A DNA stretch of 64,000 nt. Source: Shewanella waksmanii ATCC BAA-643 (GTDB lineage: Bacteria > Pseudomonadota > Gammaproteobacteria > Enterobacterales > Shewanellaceae). The stretch's first letter is position 1. Every line of letters starts with the position of its first letter. The DNA is taken from positions 1 to 64,000 of the forward strand of contig NZ_JAEH01000026.1 of assembly GCF_000518805.1 (NCBI RefSeq). The letters are read 5' to 3'. Below are positions 26,495-35,333 of the stretch, piece after piece. The notes under the pieces were generated by a model. It saw only the letters and a program-made list of their open reading frames with translations. It did not search any database and had not been told where the DNA came from. Both the position numbers and the translations under genes were made by a program.

Positions 26495-29125
26495 ATGTAT
26501 AAGAATAGTTTTTTGGCTAATTCAGTGCGCTTTGCACTAGTTAGCGGTGTAGCTGCCGCTGCGAGCTTAGCTGCTCCAGTAGCTGTTGCAGAGGAAAATG
26601 ATGGCGCGAAAAACGTTGAACGAATCGAAGTAACTGGTTCACGTATCCGTCGTGTAGATATCGAAGGCGCTTCTCCAGTAGAAGTCATTAGTGCTCAAGA
26701 TTTTAAAGATCTTGATCGTTATAGTGTTGCTGACGCACTTCGTGCTTCAACCTTTAACAGCTTTGGTTCTCTAGTACCTTCTTCAGGTAGTAGCGCTCAG
26801 TCTTAAGCGAGTGTTAACCTTCTTGGTGTGGGTTCTTCTCGTACTCTAGTATTGATGGACGGTGTGCGCTTAGCTGCATCGCCAACTCTGTCTGGTAGTG
26901 CGATCAACATTAACCAAATTCCAATGTCAATTGTTGAGCGTATTGAAATCCTGAAAGATGGTGGTTCAGCGGTTTATGGTTCTGATGCTATTGCTGGTGT
27001 TGTAAACATTATTACTAAGAAAGACTACGAAGGACTAAATGTCACTGGTCGTGTTGCTCGACCTGACGATGAAGGCGGTGATGGTCATGACTTCTCAGTT
27101 ACTACAGGTATCAGCAGTGAAAAAGGTAACATTACTTTCTCATTTGAAAAGCAAGTCCAAGAGCCTGTATTTGACCGTGACCGTCCATACACTGCACCAT
27201 ATATCGCAGACGAAGATGGTAACGGTATTTTAGACTATAACTCGTCTATTGGTGTGAGTACTTATGGTGCGAGTATCAAGAACCCAAATACCGGTCTTTG
27301 GGAAGCTTCTCCTAAGTGTCAGGAGCTAGCAAGTACAGTCGATGGTTTTGTTGGTATTATGGAAGGTAGCGCGGGCAACCAGTATTGTGGTTTTGCATAC
27401 GCAGGAGTTTCTGCCAACCAAGCGTCGACTGACCGTCAATCTGTATTCGTAAACAGTAACTATGAAATCACTGACGATCTGAAATTCAAAGCGCGTGCAA
27501 TGATCACAAGCAACGAATCTTTTGGCCGTTATGCCCCACCAGCGGCTGGTTGGAATGATATCCCAGCAAACTCAGATCACAACCCATATGACGAAACAAC
27601 GGATGGGCGTTTCCGTTGGTATCAAATTGGTAACCGTGATGGCAACGTAAGTGATTTAACTCAAGACTACATGGTTGGTCTAGAAGGTAATATTGGTGAG
27701 TCAGTGACTTGGGAAGCCTACTATCACCATAGTAACACTGACAATAAAGCCGTTGGTGAATATTACTTGAGCTACGCAGGCCTATATACTAACTTATACT
27801 TTGATATCCCGTTAGACCAAGGGATTGAAAACATGAAGTCAACAACGCTTCGTCAAGACAAGTATAAACTTGATCAAATTTTTGCTGGTGTTAGTTTTGA
27901 TTTAGGTGAACTACCTGGTGGTGATATCGGTCACTACATCGGTGGTGAAACTTCGGCTATTGCTTATTCATCAACTGTAGATGCCCAATCAGAGGCGGGT
28001 CTAATTGGTGGCTCAGCTGGTAACAGTTCAGGACGTGACCGTGATATTTGGGCTGTGTTCTATGAAGGTATTTTCCCAATTTGGGAAGGGCTAGAGCTAG
28101 GTATTGCTGCGCGTTATGATGATTACTCTGATTTTGGTAGCAAACTATCTCCTAAAGCATCGTTAACATGGCGTCCATTGGATGACCTAATGTTACGTGC
28201 TTCATATGGTGAAGGTTTCCGTGCTCCAGCATTAGAAACTTTATCTCAAGCTGATAGCTTTGCAGCAGATTATGCAACTGATTACGTTTACTGTCGTTCA
28301 GTAGGTACTTCAGATGCAGACTGCCCTGAGCAGCAATATGATACTACACGTCAAGCAAACCCTAACCTAGATGCTGAAACATCTAAAACTATTAACTTCG
28401 GTGTAGTTTGGAATGGTGTAGAAAACCTAAGCATCACTGCTGATTTCTATAACCTGCAGATAGAAAATGCAATTCGTTTCGTACCTATTCAAGATATCGT
28501 AATGATGGAGTTACTTGGCTCAGCTAATCCTGATCCATCAAAAATTACTGTTGACCGTGTAACTGATGGTCCAAGTCAGCCAATCTTCAAGACTTCAACT
28601 GTAAACGGTCCAGGTCTAGAAGTAACTGGTACAAACTTCAACATCACTTACTTAATTGAGACTGGAATCGGTGATTTCCGATTGAACTCAAGCACTAACT
28701 ACTTCTTCGAGTATGCTCAAGATTCATATGTTGGTGGCCCAGTTCAGGATCAAGCTGGTTTCGAACTTCAACCTGAGTACAAAACACAGTTTACGACTAC
28801 TTGGTCTTTCGATCAGCACCAGATTGCTTGGAACATGGATTATGTACCTGAGACAGGTGGATATGAAACTCCAGCTTCTGATGCAAACGGCAACCTTAAC
28901 GGTACGCTTGTAACGAATGGTAAGAATGATAGCTTCTTAATTCACAACTTAACTTATTCTTTTGATGGCGGTGCATGGGGTAAATATACTCTAGGTGCTC
29001 GTAACTTAACTGATGAAGATCCGGTTTTGAATACTAATGGTGAATACGCTAACGGTTATGATTCACTGTATAGTACTGGTCACATTGGCCGTACTTACAC
29101 ATTAGCTGGTGAGTGGAACTTCTAA
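26495..29125 (+). pseudogene. TonB-dependent outer-membrane receptor interrupted by one in-frame TAA
   Basis: Codons 1-103 encode a signal peptide, a TonB box region (ERIEVTGSRI) and the start of the plug, ending SSGSSAQS. A TAA at 26804-26806 then stops translation. The same frame continues without another stop for 772 codons: ASVNLLGVGSSRTLVLMDG is the plug continuation, then the 22-strand barrel ending YTLAGEWNF. Members of this family commonly read SAQSQA at this point, so a single C-to-T change turning CAA into TAA explains the break. A restart at GTG 26828 would lack a signal peptide. Size is normal for the family (about 877 residues). It could be a real null allele, a sequencing error, or a leaky stop. 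The neighbouring TonB2 operon would be its energy source. Confidence 0.85.
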
Positions 29126-29145
29126 AGTTAGTCTTAAATAGTCAT

Positions 29146-29178
29146 AGAGCCCCGTATTTATACGGGGCTTTTTTTTGC
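29146..29178 (+). terminator. Terminator after the receptor gene
   Basis: AGCCCCGTAT and ATACGGGGCT form a 10-bp stem around TT followed by eight T residues, 21 bases after the receptor stop. Confidence 0.92.
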
Positions 29179-29537
29179 CCTATTAGGTTTAAATCGATGT
29201 ATACCGCTATTGGGGAAGCGTATTAACCAGCAGCTTCATAATCAATATAACTAAAAGAGATGACATATGTCCGTAATGGTTGCCATAACTCATTCAGTTC
29301 TACGTGAATAAATCATAAGATAACAATATATTTCCGATAACGACGTTGTTAATTTTTTGTTAAATAGCATGGGTTTGCTATTAAGCTTAAGTGCTTGTTT
29401 AAATGACTAATTATGTTGGTGCTGGGCGTTTGCTTATCAAAATTTTAACTAAATACACCTGTCATTTTGTCGAAAAAACTAGCTCTTAGTTAGTTTTAGT
29501 GATGAAAGGGGGTTTTTTGCCACTTTTACTGCTTCTC

Positions 29538-29572
29538 AAATGTTGACACAGGTCAACATTTTGTGAAATGAT
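29538..29572 (+). promoter_or_regulatory. Promoter with overlapping palindromic operator before the TonB2 operon
   Basis: AAATGTTGAC-ACAG-GTCAACATTT (29538-29561) is a perfect 24-base inverted repeat. It contains TTGACA (29543-29548), a consensus -35. AATGAT at 29567-29572 is an acceptable -10 at 18-base spacing. A protein on the palindrome would block the polymerase, so repression is inferred. The motif is not one I can tie to a named regulator. Confidence 0.6.
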
Positions 29573-29737
29573 GCCTGCGGGTCTACATCTTAGAGGGTGT
29601 AGGAAAGGGAAGATAATAATTAACAATCACAAGAGAAATACACACTTATGACCGTGGCATTCTTGCAACAATAAGCAGAAACCACTGGTTAATTATAAGT
29701 TAAACCTTTTATTTTCACTTCAAATTGGTTGGGAACT

Positions 29738-30520
29738 ATGTCCAAGGTAAGCAATAGAACTAAAATCGCTACAGCGCTCGTTGGAGCTCTGGCCTTAGCA
29801 GGCAGTAACTTAGTGGTTGCCGATCCACTTTCTGATGTTCAGAAGGCGGATACAAAAATTCATCAAGATGCAGCAGCATCTCAAAAGAAAGTCGATAATT
29901 ATTTTGACCAAGCGCAAGACATGGCGTTTGAGTATGCTCAAGTAGCGGATACACGTGAGTCAGTTAAATCTTATAACGATTACGTAGCTGGATTAGTTGC
30001 AGACCAAGAAGCAACAATGAAACTAATCCAAGACGACATTGATGGTGTTGATAAACTGCGTCAGGGTGTTGTGCCGCTAATGTTCAAAATGGTTGATGCA
30101 TTAGAGCAATTCATTGCGCTTGATCTGCCGTTTAACCTAGAGGTTCGTCAAGAACGTGTTCAACGTCTTCGCGATATTCTAAACACTGCAGAGGTAACGC
30201 TCGCAGAAAAGTATCGTCTAATTCTTGATGCATACAATATTGAGCGTGAATACGGTACTAAGCTAAATGCACAAACTGGTCAGCTTCAATTAGAAGGCAA
30301 AGAAATCTTAGTTGATTTCTTAAACTTTGGCCGTGTTGCACTTTACGCTCAAAGCCAGGACCAAAAGCAAGCTTGGATGTACAACGCAGATACAAAAGCA
30401 TGGGACAAGTTAGAAGCCACTTATCTTCGTAACTTGAACAAAGCTATCAAACAAGCAAGGGGTCAAGGCGCTCCTGATATGTTTGCACTACCAATCCCTG
30501 CTGCGGAGGCTGCGCAATAA
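29738..30520 (+). CDS. DUF3450 family periplasmic protein of the TonB2 cluster
   Basis: A 260-residue secreted protein: signal peptide ATALVGALALAGSNLVVA, then a helical, coiled-coil-rich body (QKADTKIHQDAAASQKKVDN, AQDMAFEYAQVADTRESVKS). The conserved core is LPFNLEVRQERVQRLRDIL and EYGTKLNAQTGQLQLEGKE, followed by VDFLNFGRVALYAQS, typical of DUF3450. The family is found first in TonB2 operons of Vibrio and Shewanella; its job is unknown but a periplasmic adaptor is plausible. The ATG at 29738 has GGGA upstream and is preferred to a TTG three codons before. The stop overlaps the start of ttpC by one base. Confidence 0.85.
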   Translation: MSKVSNRTKIATALVGALALAGSNLVVADPLSDVQKADTKIHQDAAASQKKVDNYFDQAQDMAFEYAQVADTRESVKSYNDYVAGLVADQEATMKLIQDDIDGVDKLRQGVVPLMFKMVDALEQFIALDLPFNLEVRQERVQRLRDILNTAEVTLAEKYRLILDAYNIEREYGTKLNAQTGQLQLEGKEILVDFLNFGRVALYAQSQDQKQAWMYNADTKAWDKLEATYLRNLNKAIKQARGQGAPDMFALPIPAAEAAQ

Positions 30521-31875
30521 TGAAAAAGTTTATCTCTACAGCAATCGTTGCTGCCACACTTTCTCTAACATCTGGCATGGTTAGCGCTGCTGATGCACCT
30601 AAAACTATTGACCAACTGTTAAAGCAAGTTCAAACGGATCGTGCAAACGCTGCTAAAACTAACAAAAATCGTGAAGCTGAATTCCGCGCTGAACGTGGTG
30701 ATAAAGCCGCATTACTTAAGCGTGAAAAAGCAGCGTTAGCTGCTGAAGAACAGCGTGGTAAAGATCTTGCTCAGGCATTTACTGATAACGAGCGTAAAAT
30801 TGCGCAGTTAGAAGAAGACCGTAAGATTGCTCAAGGTGACTTGGGCGAAATGTTCGGTGTTGTTAAAGGTGAAGCCGGTGATTTTGCTGGTAAACTAGTT
30901 GGCTCAAACGTAACTGCACAGTTTCCTGGCCGTGATCAATTCATCGCTGAGCTTGGCGCACGTAAAGAACTGCCAAAAATTGACGAGTTAGAAAAGTTCT
31001 GGGAAGCTCAGCTTTTCGAAATGGCTGAGTCAGGTAAAGTGGTATCTTTTGATGCTTCTGTAACTGGTCTTGATGGAGGTGTTAAAAACACAACTGTTAC
31101 GCGTGTAGGTGCTTATAACCTACTTGCTGATGGTGAGTATGTTGTTTATAACGCTGATCTTGGTCTTATTCAGCAGCTATCTCAACAACCTGGTAGCGAG
31201 CAAGTGGCAAGTGTAAAGTCATTTGACCAAGCGACTTCAGGTTATGAAAAATTATTCGTTGACCCTGCACGCGGTGTACTGCTAAGTGTATTCACACAAA
31301 AAGCTACCATTGAAGAGCGTATCGAAGCGGGTGGACCAATCGGTTACATCATTATCGGTCTACTTATTCTTGGTGCGCTGATTTCTATCGAGCGTCTAAT
31401 TACTCTGTACCTAGTTGGTGCTAAAGTGAATGCGCAACGTAAGAATATCGATAACCCAGGTAATAACCCACTTGGTCGTATCCTTAAGACTTACCAAGAA
31501 AACAAAGACGTTGATGTTGAAACGCTTGAGCTTAAGCTTGATGAAGCTATCCTTAAGGAAACTCCAGCACTTGAGACTCGCATCTCTATCATTAAAGTAC
31601 TTGCAGCTATCGCCCCAATGATGGGTCTACTAGGTACTGTAACGGGTATGATTGCAACCTTCCAAACGATTCAGTTGTTCGGTACAGGTGACCCACGCTT
31701 GATGGCTGGTGGTATTTCTATGGCACTTATGACTACTGTACAGGGTCTAGTTGCTGCACTACCACTAATGTTGATGCACGCAATTGTTATTGCGCGTAGC
31801 AAGTCTGTAGTACAAGTTCTAGAAGAGCAAAGTGCAGGTATTGTTGCAGCGCACGCTGAGAAGAGGAACGCCTAA
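30520..31875 (+). CDS. ttpC: TtpC-like large ExbB/TolQ-family protein of the TonB2 system
   Basis: A 451-residue protein. The signal peptide (MKKFISTAIVAATLSLTSGM...) is followed by about 230 residues of periplasmic domain with a heptad-rich coiled coil (AALLKREKAALAAEEQRGKD). A MotA/TolQ/ExbB proton-channel domain follows: helix GPIGYIIIGLLILGALISIE and the conserved APMMGLLGTVTGMIATFQTI. Standard ExbB proteins lack the large periplasmic part; this architecture matches TtpC of Vibrio, the third component required by TonB2. Start codon overlaps the previous stop (TAATG) and the stop overlaps exbB. Confidence 0.88.
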   Translation: MKKFISTAIVAATLSLTSGMVSAADAPKTIDQLLKQVQTDRANAAKTNKNREAEFRAERGDKAALLKREKAALAAEEQRGKDLAQAFTDNERKIAQLEEDRKIAQGDLGEMFGVVKGEAGDFAGKLVGSNVTAQFPGRDQFIAELGARKELPKIDELEKFWEAQLFEMAESGKVVSFDASVTGLDGGVKNTTVTRVGAYNLLADGEYVVYNADLGLIQQLSQQPGSEQVASVKSFDQATSGYEKLFVDPARGVLLSVFTQKATIEERIEAGGPIGYIIIGLLILGALISIERLITLYLVGAKVNAQRKNIDNPGNNPLGRILKTYQENKDVDVETLELKLDEAILKETPALETRISIIKVLAAIAPMMGLLGTVTGMIATFQTIQLFGTGDPRLMAGGISMALMTTVQGLVAALPLMLMHAIVIARSKSVVQVLEEQSAGIVAAHAEKRNA

Positions 31876-32402
31876 TGATGCTATACCTGATGGACATCTG
31901 GGATTCCGTCAGGGGCTTCATGGCCACCGGGGGCGACGTCCTCTGGTTGGTAGCGGCAGTGCTATTTATCATGTGGGTGTTAATGCTTGAGCGCTATTGG
32001 TACTTAAATCTAATTGCACCAAAAGAGCACAACAACATTATCAAAGCATGGAAAGACAGAGAGGATTCAACCTCTTGGTATGCACACCGTATCCGTGAAG
32101 CTTGGGTATCCCAAGCGAAACAAGATATGAATGCTCGTATGCTGATTATCAAAACTCTAGTAGCTACCTGTCCTATGATTGGTCTACTAGGTACCGTAAC
32201 CGGTATGATACAGGTATTCGATGTGATGGCAGTTCATGGTACGAGTAATGCTCGTATGATGGCAGCTGGTATTTCAATGGCGACCATGCCTACTATGGCA
32301 GGAATGGTTGCGGCACTATCGGGCGTATTTTTTAGCACTCGATTAGATGCAAAAATGAAAATCAGTTTAGAAAAGCTAAAAGATAGCTTGCCACACCACT
32401 AG
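31875..32402 (+). CDS. exbB: ExbB-family proton-channel subunit of the TonB2 system
   Basis: A 175-residue inner-membrane protein with three predicted helices: VLWLVAAVLFIMWVLMLERY at the start, then CPMIGLLGTVTGMIQVFDVM and MATMPTMAGMVAALSGVFFS. With ExbD it turns the proton gradient into motion of TonB. GAGG precedes the first of two adjacent ATGs by eight bases. It begins within the stop of ttpC and is followed by exbD after 14 bases. Confidence 0.93.
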   Translation: MMLYLMDIWDSVRGFMATGGDVLWLVAAVLFIMWVLMLERYWYLNLIAPKEHNNIIKAWKDREDSTSWYAHRIREAWVSQAKQDMNARMLIIKTLVATCPMIGLLGTVTGMIQVFDVMAVHGTSNARMMAAGISMATMPTMAGMVAALSGVFFSTRLDAKMKISLEKLKDSLPHH

Positions 32403-32416
32403 AGAGAGTATTTAAA

Positions 32417-32821
32417 ATGGCACGTAAAAAGCATTCAAGTGTAGAAGAAGAAGCACAAGTAGATATGACGCCGATGCTCGACATCGTGTTTATCATGCTT
32501 ATCTTCTTTATCGTAACAACGTCGTTCATTAAGCCTTCTGGTCTTGATTATAAAAAACCAGAAGCATCAACAGCGACACAAAAGAAATCTGCTAACATCT
32601 TTATTGGTGTGAGTAAGACAGGCGTAATTAAGATGGAAAACCGTCAGGTTGACATCGAGCGTGTTACAGCAAACGTTGAACGTATGCTAGCTGAAGCACC
32701 AGAAGCGGCTGTATTAATCGAAGCAGACCAAGAAGCTGAACATGGCCTTGTTGTTAAGGTGATGGACAACGTTAAGAAAGCGGGTATCGATAAGATCTCG
32801 ATCTCTGCGGGGAAAGACTAA
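32417..32821 (+). CDS. exbD: ExbD-family subunit of the TonB2 system
   Basis: A 134-residue protein with one N-terminal helix VDMTPMLDIVFIMLIFFIVT that carries the essential membrane Asp (LDIVF), then a periplasmic domain with LIEADQEAEHGLVVKVMDNV. It forms the stator with ExbB. It ends one base before tonB. Confidence 0.94.
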   Translation: MARKKHSSVEEEAQVDMTPMLDIVFIMLIFFIVTTSFIKPSGLDYKKPEASTATQKKSANIFIGVSKTGVIKMENRQVDIERVTANVERMLAEAPEAAVLIEADQEAEHGLVVKVMDNVKKAGIDKISISAGKD

Positions 32822-32822
32822 T

Positions 32823-33443
32823 ATGCTGAGAGCAATAGTATCACTCATCATTGGTGCTGCTGTTACTTTCGCCCTGTTTGTCTTTATGGCCTTCTTGGTC
32901 GGTGGCGGCGCTAAACGCGCCGACACCAAAACTGATTCTCCTATTATTGAGATCAGTATGGATAAGCAGGATACGAAAGTTCAGGATAAGCCTAGGGTAA
33001 AACCTAAGCCACCAACTCCACCTGAGCAACCACCTCTGCCGGATACACCTCCGCCAGATAGTTCATCTGACATTGATACTAATATGTCATTTAACATGGG
33101 TGGTGTAGCTGCTGGTACAGCTAACACAGGCTTCAAGCTTGGCAATATGATGACGCGTGACGGTGACGCAACGCCTATCGTTCGTATTGAACCACAGTAT
33201 CCTATTGCCGCCGCACGTGATGGCAAAGAAGGCTGGGTACAGCTAAGCTTTACTATTAACGAACTTGGTGGTGTTGAAGATGTGAAAATCATCAAAGCTG
33301 AACCAAAGCGTTTGTTTAATAAAGAAGCACGCCGAGCGCTTAAGAAGTGGAAATACAAGCCAAAGATTGTAGATGGCAAAGCCATTAAGCAACCAGGCAT
33401 GACAGTTCAACTAGACTTTAGCTTAGACAAGGGAGGCAAATAA
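32823..33443 (+). CDS. tonB: TonB2 energy-transducing protein
   Basis: A 206-residue protein with one N-terminal helix (AIVSLIIGAAVTFALFVFMA), a short proline-rich spacer (RVKPKPPTPPEQPPLPDTPP) and a C-terminal TonB domain: PIVRIEPQYPIAAARDGKEG, WVQLSFTINELGGVEDVKI and FNKEARRALKKWKYKP. The spacer is short, as in other TonB2 proteins, which may be why helper proteins such as TtpC are needed to reach the outer membrane. Two bases separate it from the TPR gene. Confidence 0.94.
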   Translation: MLRAIVSLIIGAAVTFALFVFMAFLVGGGAKRADTKTDSPIIEISMDKQDTKVQDKPRVKPKPPTPPEQPPLPDTPPPDSSSDIDTNMSFNMGGVAAGTANTGFKLGNMMTRDGDATPIVRIEPQYPIAAARDGKEGWVQLSFTINELGGVEDVKIIKAEPKRLFNKEARRALKKWKYKPKIVDGKAIKQPGMTVQLDFSLDKGGK

Positions 33444-33445
33444 CA

Positions 33446-34693
33446 ATGCGTAAAGTTAATACTATCGCTGCGGCTATATTGCTTTCTGTTGGCGGAAGCG
33501 TAGTGACACTTCCTACAGCAATGGCTGCGGAAAAGTGTCCTATCGAAAAACGTCAGTCTAAGGCTGTTGGCCAAAGCGCTGCAAAGAAAGTACAACGCTC
33601 TTTTGAAGCATACCAAGAAGGTAATGTGGATGAAGCGATAGCGATATTGCTTGAGGCTAATGCTAAGAATGACTTCGACAAAGCGTATATTGCGCGTATG
33701 TTGGGTAATTTCTACGCTGAAAAAGGCCAAATGAGTACGGCTATCAAGTACCTTAAGACCGCAGTCGATGCAGATATATTGGGTGGTGTAGACCACGGCG
33801 CTACTGTACGTCTTTATGCTGATCTCTTAATTCAAGAGAAAAAGTTTAAAGAGTCGATTCCAGTTTATTTTGATTGGATGGCATTTACTTGTAAGGAAGA
33901 TGCACAAGTCTACCGCCGTATTGGTATTGCCTACTCAGAGCTTAAGCAATGGGATAAGGTTCTTGAAGTCGCGGATAAGGGTATAGCTATCACTGATAAG
34001 CCGGATAAAGGCTTATATCAGATGAAGCTAACCGCTTATTTCAACCAGAAAGACTATAAAAATGCTATCAATGTATTAGAGACTATGGTGCCACTGTTCC
34101 AAGACGATAAACGTCTTTGGGTTCAGTTAGCACAGTTTTATCTGATGACTGAAGATTACACTAATTCATTAGCAACTTATGACTTAGCGTATCGAAATGG
34201 CTTTTTAGAAACTGCAGGTAATATTACTCGTTATACTCAGTTGTTAGCTCAGAATGGTTCACCATACCGAGCTGCAAAAGTTTATGAAAAACACCTAAAC
34301 TCTGGATTAATCGAGAAGAAAGAAAAGTCACTTTCTATTCTTGCTGGTTTTTTCCACAATGCTAAAGAGCTAAGTAAAGGTGCCGAGTATTATGGTAAAG
34401 CAGCAGAGCTAGAGAACAGTGGTACTCTTTATTTGCGTCAGGCGCGTTTGCTGACATTACAGGAAAAGCATAAACAAGCTATTCCTGTCTTGAAGAAAGC
34501 GCTTGCTGCGGGTGGTGTGAGTGATGGCGAGGTTCAATTTGAACTTGCGTTAGCTTATTTAGGCACTAAACAATACAAGGCTGCTTATCAGCGTTGTAAG
34601 TTGGCTGCTAAAGATAAGAAAACCGCTAGAACAGCAAAAAGCTACCTGGCTTATATCGAAGAAAAAGCGCGTATTTATAACGTTGCCCTATAA
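33446..34693 (+). CDS. Secreted TPR-repeat protein of the TonB2 cluster
   Basis: A 415-residue protein with a signal peptide (AAAILLSVGGSVVTLPTAMA) and at least eight tetratricopeptide-like repeats, for example FEAYQEGNVDEAIAILLEAN, MLGNFYAEKGQMSTAIKYLK and VYRRIGIAYSELKQWDKVLE. TPR proteins of this kind end TonB2 operons in Vibrio and Shewanella and probably act as periplasmic scaffolds for the complex; the exact role is not known. It is the last gene before a strong terminator. Confidence 0.85.
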   Translation: MRKVNTIAAAILLSVGGSVVTLPTAMAAEKCPIEKRQSKAVGQSAAKKVQRSFEAYQEGNVDEAIAILLEANAKNDFDKAYIARMLGNFYAEKGQMSTAIKYLKTAVDADILGGVDHGATVRLYADLLIQEKKFKESIPVYFDWMAFTCKEDAQVYRRIGIAYSELKQWDKVLEVADKGIAITDKPDKGLYQMKLTAYFNQKDYKNAINVLETMVPLFQDDKRLWVQLAQFYLMTEDYTNSLATYDLAYRNGFLETAGNITRYTQLLAQNGSPYRAAKVYEKHLNSGLIEKKEKSLSILAGFFHNAKELSKGAEYYGKAAELENSGTLYLRQARLLTLQEKHKQAIPVLKKALAAGGVSDGEVQFELALAYLGTKQYKAAYQRCKLAAKDKKTARTAKSYLAYIEEKARIYNVAL

Positions 34694-34706
34694 TTGATAT
34701 GAGTAA

Positions 34707-34736
34707 TAAAAGCCCCTTTAAAGGGGCTTTTTTTTG
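34707..34736 (+). terminator. Terminator of the TonB2 operon
   Basis: AAAAGCCCCTTT and AAAGGGGCTTTT make a 12-bp stem with almost no loop, followed by a T run, 14 bases after the TPR stop. Confidence 0.92.
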
Positions 34737-34743
34737 GGTCTAA

Positions 34744-35253
34744 TTAATTTAACTTTCTCAGTGCCATATGCTGATCTTTCTCTAACTCTAGTTCGTGGGT
34801 CAGTGCTTCAACATCCTTAAATAGTGATTCAATGCGGATGTTTTGTTCTGGCTGACACACATAAGCTGCCAGTTCATAGTCGACATGGCTTGTGTGTTTA
34901 CGTCGATATTCCTGATTAAATTCTGCTATTTTTTCCTCAATTCTAGATATCACGACTTCTGTACCTGGTTGATCAATATTGAAAAGCCCTAAAGCAAAGT
35001 TATTGTGATTGAGTCGGGCAACCAAATCAGTATTACGTAGAATCGCTTCCTGAACTTGTTTCATGAAAAATTCTAGTAAATGAGGTTGCTTTACTGTTTC
35101 ATGAATGTGTGGGCACAGATACAATAGAGCCAAACTTTGATGCTCCCGTATATGACGGTGCCACTCACGGTTAAACACTTCCATAAAGTAGGTTTGGTTG
35201 TAGACGCCAGTTTCTGGATCTCGAAAACCTGAGTTACGAAATGAGTAGATCAT
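34744..35253 (-). CDS. Stand-alone GGDEF-fold protein lacking the catalytic motif
   Basis: A 169-residue protein resembling a single diguanylate cyclase domain: the N-terminal DPETGVYNQTYFMEVFNREW matches the D-LTGLxNR region, and LALLYLCPH is the next strand. At the place of GGDEF the sequence is RLNHNNFALGLF, so the active site is gone and no cyclase activity is expected. The fold may still bind GTP or c-di-GMP, or act as a protein partner. It is divergent from, and overlaps by frame with, the leader of the DUF885 gene. It shares the TonB2 operon terminator region at its 3' end. Confidence 0.7.
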   Translation of the reverse strand: MIYSFRNSGFRDPETGVYNQTYFMEVFNREWHRHIREHQSLALLYLCPHIHETVKQPHLLEFFMKQVQEAILRNTDLVARLNHNNFALGLFNIDQPGTEVVISRIEEKIAEFNQEYRRKHTSHVDYELAAYVCQPEQNIRIESLFKDVEALTHELELEKDQHMALRKLN

Positions 35254-35333
35254 TGACTAGCTCCTTTATTGGTCCTGATGTTAAGTATAGAAAATTAAAC
35301 GCGATCGCACAGAATAAGAGGGATAAAATAACA

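Larger units (their letters stand above)
29126..29737. other. Leader/promoter region of the TonB2 operon
   Basis: About 560 bases without a gene between the receptor terminator and the DUF3450 gene. It contains a perfect 10-bp inverted repeat that overlaps a TTGACA -35 box (29538-29561), an AAAACTA/TAGTTTT inverted repeat at 29475-29497, and about 170 bases of leader after the predicted start of transcription. No small open frame with a good ribosome site was seen. Confidence 0.5.

Noticed and set aside
26828..29125. Separate gene starting at GTG 26828 as a second receptor
   Set aside because: It lacks a signal peptide and the plug start; it is the 3' part of the receptor interrupted at 26804.
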